64,000 nucleotides of DNA from an uncultured Chloroflexota bacterium (GTDB lineage Bacteria > Chloroflexota > Anaerolineae > Aggregatilineales > Phototrophicaceae). This document shows, piece by piece, positions 33,365 through 42,749 of the stretch (within the stretch, counting starts at the first letter, position 1; each line of letters begins with the position of its first letter). A program made the translations under genes and the position numbers. The stretch covers positions 62,001 to 126,000 of the forward strand of contig CALJKV010000110.1 in the NCBI GenBank assembly GCA_937974245.1. Reading direction: 5' to 3'. The notes below the pieces were generated by a model. The model had not been told where the DNA came from. It did not search any database and saw only the letters and a list, made by a program, of their open reading frames with translations.

Positions 33365-36289
33365 ATGTCCGATTTCGCTGAATATACCCCCGAAAAAGAA
33401 GATACCCAGCCCGTCCGCCCGGTACAAGACGAACCATCGCGCACCCAGCGTCCGCGTCAGAGTGGTGGGTGTGGCTGTTGGCTCCCGGCGCTGTTGACGT
33501 TGTTTCTGGCCGCCGTGCTGGTGCTGGTCGGCTTGTTTCTGCCTCCGGTCAACCTGTATGACCGGCTGTTCGGCATCCAATACACGATGCTCAGTGCCGA
33601 AAGCAACGCTGTACGCAGCCCGGATGCCGCCTTCACAGTTGTGATTGACCCTGCCAATCCCGGCACGGATTTCGGTGTAGCGCTCAACGAAGTCCCGCTT
33701 AACGATTTCACGTCCGGCAACAGTGCAGCGGGCGAGTGGGTTCCGGCGGCGCTGGCATCGCTGCCCCCCTCATTGGCCCTGCAAAGCGCTGTCTACCAGG
33801 TGCAGACCACCGGCACTGAACCCGGCACGGTGACATTTACGGTCAATGTGCCGCCTACCGCCGGGGATGCTGATATTCTCGACCTGTATGGTTGGGATGC
33901 GGCTTCCGGCCAGTGGCGTTTTATGCCGTCCCAGGCGAGTGTGCCAGGGGCGCGGGTGGCGACAGTGACGAACATCCCGGATACCCTTGCTTTGTTCCAG
34001 GCCGCCCCGTCCGGGCAGTCTACGGTAGTGGTCGCGCTGGATGCAGCCCATGTGCTCTCTAACGAAGCGGCGCAGGTGGCGACGATTGTCGCGCCGGGCG
34101 GTTTGCAGCCAATGCTGGATGGGCGCTTGACCGGCAGTCTGGCTGCGGGAATTGACCCCGGCCAGGGCTACTGGATCATGCCCGTGCTGCGGAATTATGC
34201 CGACCCCCGCGCCCTAGACCCGGATACGGTGGCCGCGATTCTCAATAACAGTACGGTTCGTAATGAACACGCCAATCAGGTTGCTACCTTTGTCGTGAGC
34301 AACAACTTCAACGGTGTGATGATTGACTATCGTGATCTCCCCACTGACTTGCGCCCCAACTTCAGCGCCTTTGTGCGCGAACTGGCGACCCTGCTGCACA
34401 GCCAGCAGAAACTGCTCGGCGTGGTGGTTCCGTCAGCGGAAAATGTGGCAGGTGCCTGGGAAACCGGCGCGTATGACTGGCAGGCGTTGGGCGCGGCGGT
34501 AGATTATCTCCAGATTGACCTGACGCTTGACCCGGCGAGCTATGCGCCCGGTGTTGATCGTCCGGTAGAAGCCATGCTGCGCTGGGCGGTTGGCGAGGTC
34601 AGTCGTTATAAGCTGCTGCTGGGGCTTTCGGCGCTTTCGGTACGGGAGTCGAACGGCACATTTACCTCAATTGGGTATGACGAGGCGCTCTCGGCATTGG
34701 GCGATGTCACGATCTCGGCTGAAACGAGTGACGCTGGTACAGTAAATCCCGGTACAGCAATCACAGCCTCGCTGGATGGGTTCTCCGCTGTTTCCGGCCA
34801 GGATACACTGGTCGAAACACCCTTTGTAGACTACATGAATACGGATGGCTCTCAGGCCGCCCGTATGTGGTTGACAACCGCCGACGCGCTGCGTTTCCGC
34901 ATGAATCGCACCCTGCCGTTTGGGTTGGGCGGTGTCGCTTTTGAAGACCTGCTGGCGCAAGGGGTGGTGGGCGACGTTTACCAGTCCATCCTTAACTACA
35001 AGCTCCAGCTTCCTGCCGCGCCGACACCGGTTGAACTGGCTCTGCGCTGGCGAATCGAAGGCGTGAACGGCGTGATTGGCGAGGTCAATACGTCGCTGGG
35101 TGAAGACCTGGCAGTGACAATTGAAGCGCCAGACGGCAACTATGCGGTGAATGTCGTGGTGGTAGGCGGTAATGGCGAAAGCCCGCGTAGTGGGGCAGCG
35201 GTGGCGCTCTTCGCACCGACGGCTACGCCCACACCACTGCCGACAGCCACACCCACGCCGATTCCAACAGCCACACCGACTCTCGCGCCAGTGGTTCCCA
35301 CTGTTGCAGCGATTAGCTCCGCGCCGGTTTCAGCACCAGGAGCTGGCAGTATCGCAGCCGGCAGCTTTGAGTACGGCGGGCATGTCACCAATACCGCCAG
35401 CGACCGGGCGACCAATGCTATGCGCGGCGCGGGCATGAATTGGATGAAAATTCAGATACGCTATACGGCGGGGATGTCACCCGATGTCGTTAGTGCCGAC
35501 ATTCAGAATGCCCATTCTCGCGGCTTCAAAGTGCTGCTGGCGATTCCCGGCGTGCCGGGCGAGTTGGCAGTGGGCGGCCAGGGCTATATCGGGCAGTATA
35601 CGTCCTTCCTGGGGGGCGTGGCCGGTTACGGGCCGGACGCTATCGAAGTGTGGAACGAGCCGAATCTCGATCGTGAATGGCCGACTGGTCAGATCAGCGG
35701 GGCGGCCTTCGCTGACCTGCTGCGTCAGTCTTATCAGGCGATCAAGGGGGCGAATGGCGGCGTAATGGTTATCAGCGGCGCGCCCGCACCCACCGGGGCT
35801 GAAGGCGCGTACCCCGGCCAGGTGGTCAATGACGATCGCTTTGTGCGTGATATGGTAAATGCCGGGGCGCTGCAATACGTGGACTGTGTTGGGGCACACT
35901 ATAACGAAGGTATCATCTCACCACTTCAGACCAGCGGTGACCCGCGCGATAACTACTACACGCGCTATTTCCAGACTCAGTTGGATACCTATTGGAATAT
36001 CATCGGCGGACAAAAGCCTATCTGCTTCACTGAATTGGGCTTCCTTTCGCCGGAAGGCTTCCCGCCGCTGCCGGACTTCTTCGCCTGGGCGCAGAGTGTG
36101 TCTGTCGCGCAGCAGGCCGCCTGGCTAGCGGAAGCGGCGGCGCTGTCATCGCAAAGCGGTAAAGTCCGGTTGATGATTGTATGGAACGTGGATTTTACGC
36201 AATACGGAGCTGATCCACAGGCCGGTTACGCCATGATTCGCCCGGACGGCACCTGCCCGGCGTGTAACGCGCTGGCGAACGCCCGGTAG
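33365..36289 (+). CDS. Membrane-anchored protein with degenerate GH18-like module and clan-A glycosidase-like domain
   Basis: A 974-residue protein. The cytoplasmic N-terminus (1-40) leads to a transmembrane helix (about 41-62). A beta-rich module (80-215) and a GH18-like barrel (about 220-560) follow. The GH18 active-site strand reads FNGVMIDYRDLP, keeping one aspartate but lacking the DxDxE glutamate. After a Thr/Pro repeat linker (TATPTPLP type, about 618-645) comes the clan-A barrel (670-974) with acid E765 in VWNEPN and nucleophile E890 in CFTELGF. The C-terminal TCPACNALANAR matches the previous protein. GAGG precedes the start. Likely displayed on the outer surface. Confidence 0.85.
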   Translation: MSDFAEYTPEKEDTQPVRPVQDEPSRTQRPRQSGGCGCWLPALLTLFLAAVLVLVGLFLPPVNLYDRLFGIQYTMLSAESNAVRSPDAAFTVVIDPANPGTDFGVALNEVPLNDFTSGNSAAGEWVPAALASLPPSLALQSAVYQVQTTGTEPGTVTFTVNVPPTAGDADILDLYGWDAASGQWRFMPSQASVPGARVATVTNIPDTLALFQAAPSGQSTVVVALDAAHVLSNEAAQVATIVAPGGLQPMLDGRLTGSLAAGIDPGQGYWIMPVLRNYADPRALDPDTVAAILNNSTVRNEHANQVATFVVSNNFNGVMIDYRDLPTDLRPNFSAFVRELATLLHSQQKLLGVVVPSAENVAGAWETGAYDWQALGAAVDYLQIDLTLDPASYAPGVDRPVEAMLRWAVGEVSRYKLLLGLSALSVRESNGTFTSIGYDEALSALGDVTISAETSDAGTVNPGTAITASLDGFSAVSGQDTLVETPFVDYMNTDGSQAARMWLTTADALRFRMNRTLPFGLGGVAFEDLLAQGVVGDVYQSILNYKLQLPAAPTPVELALRWRIEGVNGVIGEVNTSLGEDLAVTIEAPDGNYAVNVVVVGGNGESPRSGAAVALFAPTATPTPLPTATPTPIPTATPTLAPVVPTVAAISSAPVSAPGAGSIAAGSFEYGGHVTNTASDRATNAMRGAGMNWMKIQIRYTAGMSPDVVSADIQNAHSRGFKVLLAIPGVPGELAVGGQGYIGQYTSFLGGVAGYGPDAIEVWNEPNLDREWPTGQISGAAFADLLRQSYQAIKGANGGVMVISGAPAPTGAEGAYPGQVVNDDRFVRDMVNAGALQYVDCVGAHYNEGIISPLQTSGDPRDNYYTRYFQTQLDTYWNIIGGQKPICFTELGFLSPEGFPPLPDFFAWAQSVSVAQQAAWLAEAAALSSQSGKVRLMIVWNVDFTQYGADPQAGYAMIRPDGTCPACNALANAR

Positions 36290-36344
36290 AATATACAGGG
36301 CGATTGCATCAAAACGCAGATTCGGTGTGTTTTTCGCAATTGCT

Positions 36345-36485
36345 TTAACCCCCTCTAAATCTCCCCCGATAGCAGGGGAGACTTGTCGGTCTCGGATGAT
36401 CGACTCCCTCCCCGTTTGCGGGAAGGATTGGGGAGGGGTTGCTCTCCCGCTCGGTAACCGAAAGAGAGACCGGGATGGGGAAGGT
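36345..36485. repeat. C/T- and G-rich intergenic hairpin element
   Basis: Two stem-forming pairs lie here: CTCCCC with GGGGAG (36361-36366 / 36375-36380), and CCCTCCCC with GGGGAGGG (36406-36413 / 36430-36437). A third weak pair is further on. The composition is unlike the flanking genes and recalls the CCCTCCCC-type repeats found dispersed in some genomes. A single copy is seen in this window. Confidence 0.45.
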
Positions 36486-36519
36486 CAAACCAACGATTAA
36501 GAGATGAGAACAAGACTGT

Positions 36520-37977
36520 ATGACGACACAATCTATGCCATCTAATAGCCGCAGGCAAGTCCGTAATTTCGTCATCATCTGGGTTGTGGTGACACTCATT
36601 ATGGGGGCGTGTACGTTCATCGCCATCTATACCGCTTACGGCGCGCTGAATGATCGGGCGCAGCAGGTCAATGTGCTGCCACCCACCGTGACGGCTATCC
36701 CTCAGGCGGCAGTCGTGAATGCAACGCCTATCCCGACCCGCCAGATAGCCAACCCGCCCACGAATACTCCACCGCCGACCCCTGTGGTCGTTGCCCAGGC
36801 CGCGACGGTTGTGGGCGCTGCCACCGCAACGGATGCGCCGCCGCCGACCCCCGCGCCAACCATCCTGCCGGTGAATGATAAGCTTTACCAGGTGGGGATT
36901 CAGGTGCAAGTCAGCCCGGACTTCAACCCGGACAATCAGGATTTGTGGATGGGTGCGGTAGCCGATCAGTTGCACATGAAGTGGATCAAGCAGCAGGTTC
37001 GCTGGGAAGATATTGAGCGTGAACGCGGCAATTACGATTGGGCGCAGCTCGACTTCTCGCTGCCGATTGCCGCTGAACGGGGTATCCATGTCATGCTCTC
37101 GATTGTCACTGCGCCAGAGTGGGCGCGTGAGCCGGGCGTGGATACCAGCAAGCATGGCCCCCCGGCCAACCCGCAGGATTACGCTACTTTTGTGAGCGAA
37201 ATCCTCAAACGGTATCCGGGCATGGTTCATGCTGTTGAGATCTGGAATGAGATGAATCTGGATCGAGAGTGGACGTCCATCAACGGGCTGAATGCCAACG
37301 ATTATGTCACGCTGCTGCGCACGACCTATCAGGCCGTGAAAGCGATAGATCCCGGTGTGATTGTTATCAGCGGGGCACTCTCGCCAACTGGTGGCTGGAC
37401 AGAGCCGGATGGCCGGGTAAGCGCGATTGACGATTTCAGCTACTTCGATGGGCTGATCGCTGGCGGGATGCTGAGTTACGCCGACTGTGTGGGCGCACAC
37501 CATAATGGCATCAATATGAATCCTAATGAAACCTGGGACACCGTGACCAACGACCCGACTGCCTCTTTCCGGGGGCCGTTCGATAATAAACATCATAGCT
37601 GGAGCTTCCGCAGTACGCTGCAAACCTACGCCAACAAAATTCAGGTGGCGGGCAGTGATCTCAGACTGTGCGTAACCGAATTTGGTTGGGCCTCCACCGA
37701 AGACCTGGACGGCACGCCGCCCGGTTTTGAGTTCGCTAACGATAACACGCTGGACGAGCAGAAACAGTGGACGATTGACGCGGTGAACAATATGGAGCAG
37801 TGGGGCATCGTCTGGTTAGCCTTCCTGTGGAATCTCAACTATGGGCCGCAGGCCGGTTGGGACCCGAATAATGACAACGTGCCATACTCCATTATCGGTA
37901 AGGACTGGCAGTTCCGCCCGGTATACGACGCCATTGGTCAGTGGCAGCTCGACTACCAGGCGCGTACCGGCCAGTAA
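36520..37977 (+). CDS. Signal-anchored clan-A glycosidase-like protein
   Basis: A 485-residue protein with an N-terminal signal-anchor (about 15-40, FVIIWVVVTLIMGACTFIAI), a Pro/Thr linker rich in PPTP, and a TIM-barrel (about 120-485). The barrel has acid E244 in IWNEMNLDREW and nucleophile E387 in CVTEFGW. Local sequence ISGALSPTGGWTEPDG and ADCVGAHHNG parallel the two preceding genes, so all three barrels are paralogues, but the CxxC tail is missing. The ribosome-binding site is weak. The next gene follows after 15 bases. Confidence 0.87.
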   Translation: MTTQSMPSNSRRQVRNFVIIWVVVTLIMGACTFIAIYTAYGALNDRAQQVNVLPPTVTAIPQAAVVNATPIPTRQIANPPTNTPPPTPVVVAQAATVVGAATATDAPPPTPAPTILPVNDKLYQVGIQVQVSPDFNPDNQDLWMGAVADQLHMKWIKQQVRWEDIERERGNYDWAQLDFSLPIAAERGIHVMLSIVTAPEWAREPGVDTSKHGPPANPQDYATFVSEILKRYPGMVHAVEIWNEMNLDREWTSINGLNANDYVTLLRTTYQAVKAIDPGVIVISGALSPTGGWTEPDGRVSAIDDFSYFDGLIAGGMLSYADCVGAHHNGINMNPNETWDTVTNDPTASFRGPFDNKHHSWSFRSTLQTYANKIQVAGSDLRLCVTEFGWASTEDLDGTPPGFEFANDNTLDEQKQWTIDAVNNMEQWGIVWLAFLWNLNYGPQAGWDPNNDNVPYSIIGKDWQFRPVYDAIGQWQLDYQARTGQ

Positions 37978-37992
37978 AGGCGGCTGCGGAAT

Positions 37993-39213
37993 ATGTCGAG
38001 ACGAATCAAGGTTAGCGCGGCGCTGCTGGCGCTGACCTTGTTTTTTATCCTGGTTATCGCCATCACCCGCCCGCCGGATGACCCTTTCCGAGGGGACGCA
38101 GTGGCAGACCCGCCGTTTGCCTCGCTCACCTATGGCGTACATACTGCCCTGTGGTGGGATAAAACCTGGGCCGCGATTCACCTGGATTGGGTGCGGCTGA
38201 TGGTATTCAGTCATGTCAAACAGATTTTCCCCTGGGAGGCATTGGAGCCGCGCCCCGGTGAGTGGGATTTCAGCCGGGCGGATGAAATCGTGGGGGAAGT
38301 CGAACGGCGTGGCTTGAAGCTGGTGATCCGCCTGACAGATTCTCCAGTCTGGTCACATCCCAGTGTGGCGGGGGATAAAGAACTGACCTATATTGATGCG
38401 CCGCCCGACAACCTGGATGACTTCGGGGACTACTGTGGCACGCTGGCCGGACGTTATGCCGGGCGTATCGCCGCTTACGAGGTGTGGAACGAGCCGAACC
38501 TGGCACGCGAGTGGGGTGGGCGTCCGCCGGATGCTGTGGCCTATGTCGAACTGCTCAAGGTATGCAGCACCGCCATACGTGCCGCCGACCCGGAGGCGAT
38601 CATTATTTCCGCCGGTTTAGCGCCCACCGGCACCTATACCGCCGAGGCTAAACCGGATGACATCTACTTCCAGGCCATGTATGACGCTGGTTTTCAGCAC
38701 TATGTAGATGTTGTCGGGCTGCACGCGCCGGGATACGCCGCGCCGCACATTGGCCCGGATGAAGCTGAGGCCAGCGGCAGCCAGCGATTCTTCAGTTTCC
38801 GCCGGGTGGAAGACCTGCGGGAAATCATGGTCAGAAATGGCGATGCTGTGCATCAGGTGGCTATCCTGGAATTTGGCTGGACAACCGATATTGAGGGGAA
38901 TAACCCCGATTACGCTTGGTACGCGGTTGATGAGGCGACTCAGGCGGAGTACATGGTCGAGGCTTACCAGTATGCCGCCGACCACTGGCGTCCCTGGGTA
39001 GGGTTGATGAGTGTGATTTACATTGCTGACCCGGCCTGGACGCCCGAAAACGAGGAATACTGGTGGGGCATTACCACCGCCGAGGGACGGGTGCGCCCGG
39101 CATATATCGAACTGGCAAATATGGCAAAGTATTGTGGGAGCCGGGTGATTCCTGCCCGCGCCCCCGATAGCCCGGAGGCATTAGGTCTTGTCACAGTCAC
39201 TCCTTGCGATTAG
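37993..39213 (+). CDS. Signal-anchored clan-A glycosidase-like protein, compact form
   Basis: The shortest member of the group at 406 residues. A signal-anchor helix (AALLALTLFFILVIAI, about 9-24) is followed almost directly by the barrel. The acid is E167 in VWNEPNLAREW and the nucleophile E293 in ILEFGWT. AGLAPTGTY and DVVGLHAPGY align with the same positions in the other three proteins. AAAGGCGG lies upstream. The last 26 bases overlap the TTG-started CopD-like gene, which implies coupling. Confidence 0.87.
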   Translation: MSRRIKVSAALLALTLFFILVIAITRPPDDPFRGDAVADPPFASLTYGVHTALWWDKTWAAIHLDWVRLMVFSHVKQIFPWEALEPRPGEWDFSRADEIVGEVERRGLKLVIRLTDSPVWSHPSVAGDKELTYIDAPPDNLDDFGDYCGTLAGRYAGRIAAYEVWNEPNLAREWGGRPPDAVAYVELLKVCSTAIRAADPEAIIISAGLAPTGTYTAEAKPDDIYFQAMYDAGFQHYVDVVGLHAPGYAAPHIGPDEAEASGSQRFFSFRRVEDLREIMVRNGDAVHQVAILEFGWTTDIEGNNPDYAWYAVDEATQAEYMVEAYQYAADHWRPWVGLMSVIYIADPAWTPENEEYWWGITTAEGRVRPAYIELANMAKYCGSRVIPARAPDSPEALGLVTVTPCD

Positions 39214-39694
39214 CTACTTTTTCCACCTGATTGCCACCGTTGTGTGGATTGGCGGGCTGGTCATCATGACCGTGCTGGTATGGCCGGAAGCCGGGCGCGT
39301 TCTGGCCGAAAGCCCGGCGCTGCTGACTTTTCTGACACGGCTGCGTAAACGCTTCATGCCGCTGACGAATTTCAGCCTTGTCCTGCTGGTTGTAACAGGA
39401 CTCATACAGATGACAGGCGACCCAAATTATGACGGCGTGTTACAATTCAACAATGATTGGAGCCGGGTGATTCTGCTCAAGCATATCGCCATCGCCGGGA
39501 TGCTTGTGTGCGGCTCGGTGCTGCAATTTGGTGTGAACCCGGCGCTGGAACGGGCGACTCTCCTGGCAGAGCGGGGTAAGAGCGACCCGGTGGAGTGGGC
39601 GCGACTGCGCCGCAGTGAAGTGCGTCTGACCTGGGCGAACGTCATGCTGGGGGTGTTGGTGCTGGCGTTTACGGCCTGGGCGACGGCGATTTAA
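39188..39694 (+). CDS. CopD-like membrane protein
   Basis: A 168-residue protein with four transmembrane helices in the CopD/DUF2269 arrangement (FFHLIATVVWIGGLVIMTVL; LVLLVVTGLIQMTGD; ILLKHIAIAGMLVCGSVLQF; a final helix). Histidines in helices 1 and 3 (H13 and the H of LKHIAIAG) match copper- or haem-binding positions in the family. No ATG is available before the first helix, so a TTG at 39188 is taken as the start and overlaps the previous gene. Why it sits in a glycosidase block is unclear. Confidence 0.78.
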   Translation: MSQSLLAISYFFHLIATVVWIGGLVIMTVLVWPEAGRVLAESPALLTFLTRLRKRFMPLTNFSLVLLVVTGLIQMTGDPNYDGVLQFNNDWSRVILLKHIAIAGMLVCGSVLQFGVNPALERATLLAERGKSDPVEWARLRRSEVRLTWANVMLGVLVLAFTAWATAI

Positions 39695-39705
39695 CCAGGG
39701 GGGAT

Positions 39706-41757
39706 ATGTTGTCAAGTCGAGTGGGATTTGCGGCGGCGGCGCTGCTGCTGCTGCTGGCGGCGGGGCTGCGGCTGTGGCAAATCACAACACTGCCCGAAGG
39801 GCTGCATCAAGAAGAGATCAACGACCTGCTGATTACCGAGGTAGCGCGGCAGGGACGTATTGAAGTGTTATACGACCCGACCCGGCTGGGGATTGATACT
39901 ACACCGCGTGAGGGCTTATATCCCGTTGTCCTGGCTGCTGTCACCAGTATAGTTGGCAGCGGCGGCATTCTCGGTTCGCATCTCTTCTCAGTATGGCTGA
40001 ACCTTCTTGCATTGGCGTTGGTTTATGCCCTGGTGTCCCGCTTGTATTCGCCGCTGGCGGGTGTGGCGGCGCTGGGGCTGCTCAGCGTGAATATGTGGCA
40101 TATTCTGGGTGGGCGTGAAATCTCGCGTGAGGCGTTGCTCCCCGCCCTGGTCACAGCCGTGATGCTCATGCTGGCGCGGGGCTTGTCGCTCTACCGGGAA
40201 CACCATGCCCGGCTGCCTCTGACCACACCATTTGCTGCTCTGGGGCTGCTGCTCGGCCTGGGTTTCTATATCCATCCCACACACTTCATGATCGTGCTGG
40301 CGAGCATGATCCTCATCGCCTATATGATCCTTACGCGCAAGCCCGTGCCGCACCGTAATTACCTCACGTTTTCCCTCCTCATCATGATTATCATCGCCAT
40401 GCCCTATGTCATCTCCAGTCTGAGGTTGCCGGAATTGGCCGGATCAGGCCGGGTTTTCGAGGGGTATCAGGCGGCGCAAACACCCCCGCTCGAAGCATTG
40501 GTGCGCGGGCTGAACGGAATCCTGTTCCGGGGCGATACCAGCCCGGTGCGAAACCTGCCCGGCCGCCCGCTGCTCGATCTGGTGAGCGGCCTGATTTTGC
40601 TGACCGGCATCCTGGTGGCGCTGCGTGAATGGCGCAAACCGCGCCACCTGCTGCCTTTACTCATGCTGACCGCCCTCCTTCCGCCCGCATTCCTCAAGGC
40701 TGACATCCCGAATTTTCAGGGCTACCTGGCGCTCCTGCCCCTGCTGGCGTTATTTTTCGGATTGGGTTTGAGTACGTTGGTGGTCAGTTTCCGCAAGAGT
40801 GGGCTGCGGTTGGTGTGGCTGGCACTGCTGGTAGGCGTGGCTTTCAACCTGGTCTGGACAGGGCGCGACCTTTTTACTGTCTGGCCGGAGCTGGAAGCTG
40901 TGCAAACGACTTACCACAGCCGTATTGGGCAAATCGCCCATTACCTTGACCAGACCGCCGGTGATATACCGACAGTCGTTTGTGTGCCGGGTTTACGTGA
41001 GCCGGAAACCGGGGCGATGCCCGATAATCTCGTTTTGCTGTATCTGATGCTCAATCGCCAGAATATCCCCTTCCGGTTTGCCGATTGCGGCACAGGGTTG
41101 GTGCTTGCTAATGGTGGCGCTGTTGAGCAGGTAATTTTTTTAGAGCCGGACGCGCTGGATAAAGTGCATCCTTACCTGCAAACCTGGCTGGCCCAGGGCG
41201 AAATCGTCAACCAGCCTGGCATCCCTAGAGATGCAGTTGTGCGCCTCAATGTTGAACAGGTACTGGCTGACCGGGTAGGAGCATTCACGACCACCGCGCC
41301 CGCCCAATTTGCGCCGGAGGTGGCCGGCGAAAACTCGATGGTACTGCCCCCGGTTGCCTTTGGCGGTAATGTTGCCTTTTTGGGTTATGAACTGCTGGAG
41401 AAAGGTGCTTATCCGCCGGGTGGCATCGTTACCGCAGTGACATATTGGCGGGTGGATGGTGAAACGCCGCCGGATTTACAGTTTTTTACGCACATTCTGG
41501 CTGACCCTGGGGCTGCGCCTGTGGCCCAGACGGATACAGTGAGTGTGTCCGTTCCCAGCCTGCAAGACCGGGATGTGTTCATTCAGGTCACCTTTATCCC
41601 GCTGCCTGAATCGCTGCCGGCAGGTGAGTACCGCGTCTCGATTGGCGCATACCAGACTGGCGGAGAGGGACGAATGCCGGTTCTGCAGGACGGCCAGCCC
41701 AGAGGAGACCGTCTGTTCCTGGGCAGTATTCAAGTGGCACAGGAACAGGATAGCTAA
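39706..41757 (+). CDS. PMT/ArnT-like membrane glycosyltransferase
   Basis: A 683-residue integral membrane protein. The first loop carries an acidic motif (LPEGLHQEEINDLL) where GT39/ArnT-type enzymes have their catalytic acidic residue. About ten helices run to roughly residue 395, and an extracytoplasmic C-terminal domain of about 280 residues follows. Such enzymes move sugars from a polyprenyl-phosphate carrier to a protein or lipid on the outer membrane face. GGGGGG precedes the ATG, and the stop codon overlaps the start of the RNase Z gene by one base. It is the only glycosyltransferase in the block. Confidence 0.82.
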   Translation: MLSSRVGFAAAALLLLLAAGLRLWQITTLPEGLHQEEINDLLITEVARQGRIEVLYDPTRLGIDTTPREGLYPVVLAAVTSIVGSGGILGSHLFSVWLNLLALALVYALVSRLYSPLAGVAALGLLSVNMWHILGGREISREALLPALVTAVMLMLARGLSLYREHHARLPLTTPFAALGLLLGLGFYIHPTHFMIVLASMILIAYMILTRKPVPHRNYLTFSLLIMIIIAMPYVISSLRLPELAGSGRVFEGYQAAQTPPLEALVRGLNGILFRGDTSPVRNLPGRPLLDLVSGLILLTGILVALREWRKPRHLLPLLMLTALLPPAFLKADIPNFQGYLALLPLLALFFGLGLSTLVVSFRKSGLRLVWLALLVGVAFNLVWTGRDLFTVWPELEAVQTTYHSRIGQIAHYLDQTAGDIPTVVCVPGLREPETGAMPDNLVLLYLMLNRQNIPFRFADCGTGLVLANGGAVEQVIFLEPDALDKVHPYLQTWLAQGEIVNQPGIPRDAVVRLNVEQVLADRVGAFTTTAPAQFAPEVAGENSMVLPPVAFGGNVAFLGYELLEKGAYPPGGIVTAVTYWRVDGETPPDLQFFTHILADPGAAPVAQTDTVSVSVPSLQDRDVFIQVTFIPLPESLPAGEYRVSIGAYQTGGEGRMPVLQDGQPRGDRLFLGSIQVAQEQDS

Positions 41758-42749
41758 TGTTTGAAATCGTCTTTCTTGGTACATCGGCATCTGCCCCTTC
41801 GATTCATCGGGGGCTGCCTGCCCAGGTGGTGCTGGCAGGGGAACATCGCTTCCTGGTAGATTGCGGCGAAGGCACGCAGCGCCAGATTCTCCGCAGCGGT
41901 GTGGGTTTCAAGCGGCTGAGTAACATCCTGCTCACGCACGCCCACCTCGACCATATTCTGGGGCTGGGCGGCTTGATTTCCACTTTCACCCGTTGGGAGA
42001 ATATTGATTCGCTGGCACTATGGGGCGGCAAAGCGACGATCAGCCGGGTGCAGGCGCTTTTATTTGGCGTGGTGCTGGATTACGAACGTCTGGAAGTTGA
42101 TATAAAGTTTTATGAACTTAAGCCGGGCCGCATGTTATCCGGTAAAGACTTCACAGTGAGCGCCTTCCCGGTTACGCACCGGGGGCCGGGCAATTTTGGG
42201 TTCGTTTTTCAGGAAAACAACCGCCGTCCATTCCTGGTGGAAAAGGCGGAGGCGCTGGGTGTTCCGGTAGGGCCGGATCGCGGACGATTGGTGAAGGGCG
42301 AGGCGATTACTTTGCCGGATGGTCGCCTGATTACGCCGGACATGGTATTGGGTGATGAAATCCAGGGTGTGAAACTGGTGTATATCGGTGACATAGGTCG
42401 GGCCGATGAAGTACGCGACGTAGTGGCGGATGCTGACGCGTTGGTGATGGAAGCAACCTTTCTGGATGCTGACGCAGAGGCCGCTGCCCACTTCGGCCAT
42501 GTGACCGCCCGGCAGGCGGCGACTTTGGCGCGTGAAACCGGGGTCAAAACGCTGATTCTGACGCATATTTCCCGGCGCTACCGGGAGCGTGACATCAAAG
42601 CCGAAGCGCGGTCGGTCTTCCCCAATACGTATGTCGCCCGCGACCTGGAACATTATATTATCCGTCGCGGCAGGCCGGTAGAACGCAAACGCACCTATCA
42701 ATCCGAAGAACCGGGCGAACCCGACGTAGAACATGACACTGAGGAATGA
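41757..42749 (+). CDS. rnz: Ribonuclease Z
   Basis: A 330-residue metallo-beta-lactamase-fold nuclease. The start MFEIVFLGTSASAPS and metal motif HAHLDHILGLGG (the HxHxDH motif) are diagnostic. Further ligands appear in FPVTHRGPGNFGFVF, IGDIGRADEV and ILTHISRRY. RNase Z trims the 3' end of tRNA precursors. The single base overlap (TAATG) with the glycosyltransferase implies translational coupling, though no functional link is known. A charged C-terminal tail of about 30 residues extends past the fold. Confidence 0.94.
   Translation: MFEIVFLGTSASAPSIHRGLPAQVVLAGEHRFLVDCGEGTQRQILRSGVGFKRLSNILLTHAHLDHILGLGGLISTFTRWENIDSLALWGGKATISRVQALLFGVVLDYERLEVDIKFYELKPGRMLSGKDFTVSAFPVTHRGPGNFGFVFQENNRRPFLVEKAEALGVPVGPDRGRLVKGEAITLPDGRLITPDMVLGDEIQGVKLVYIGDIGRADEVRDVVADADALVMEATFLDADAEAAAHFGHVTARQAATLARETGVKTLILTHISRRYRERDIKAEARSVFPNTYVARDLEHYIIRRGRPVERKRTYQSEEPGEPDVEHDTEE

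Noticed and set aside
36355..37623. Minus-strand frame of 422 codons over the third glycosidase gene
   Set aside because: Antisense to a protein with a signal-anchor and two catalytic glutamates; no ribosome-binding site and an His/Arg-rich, shadow-like composition.
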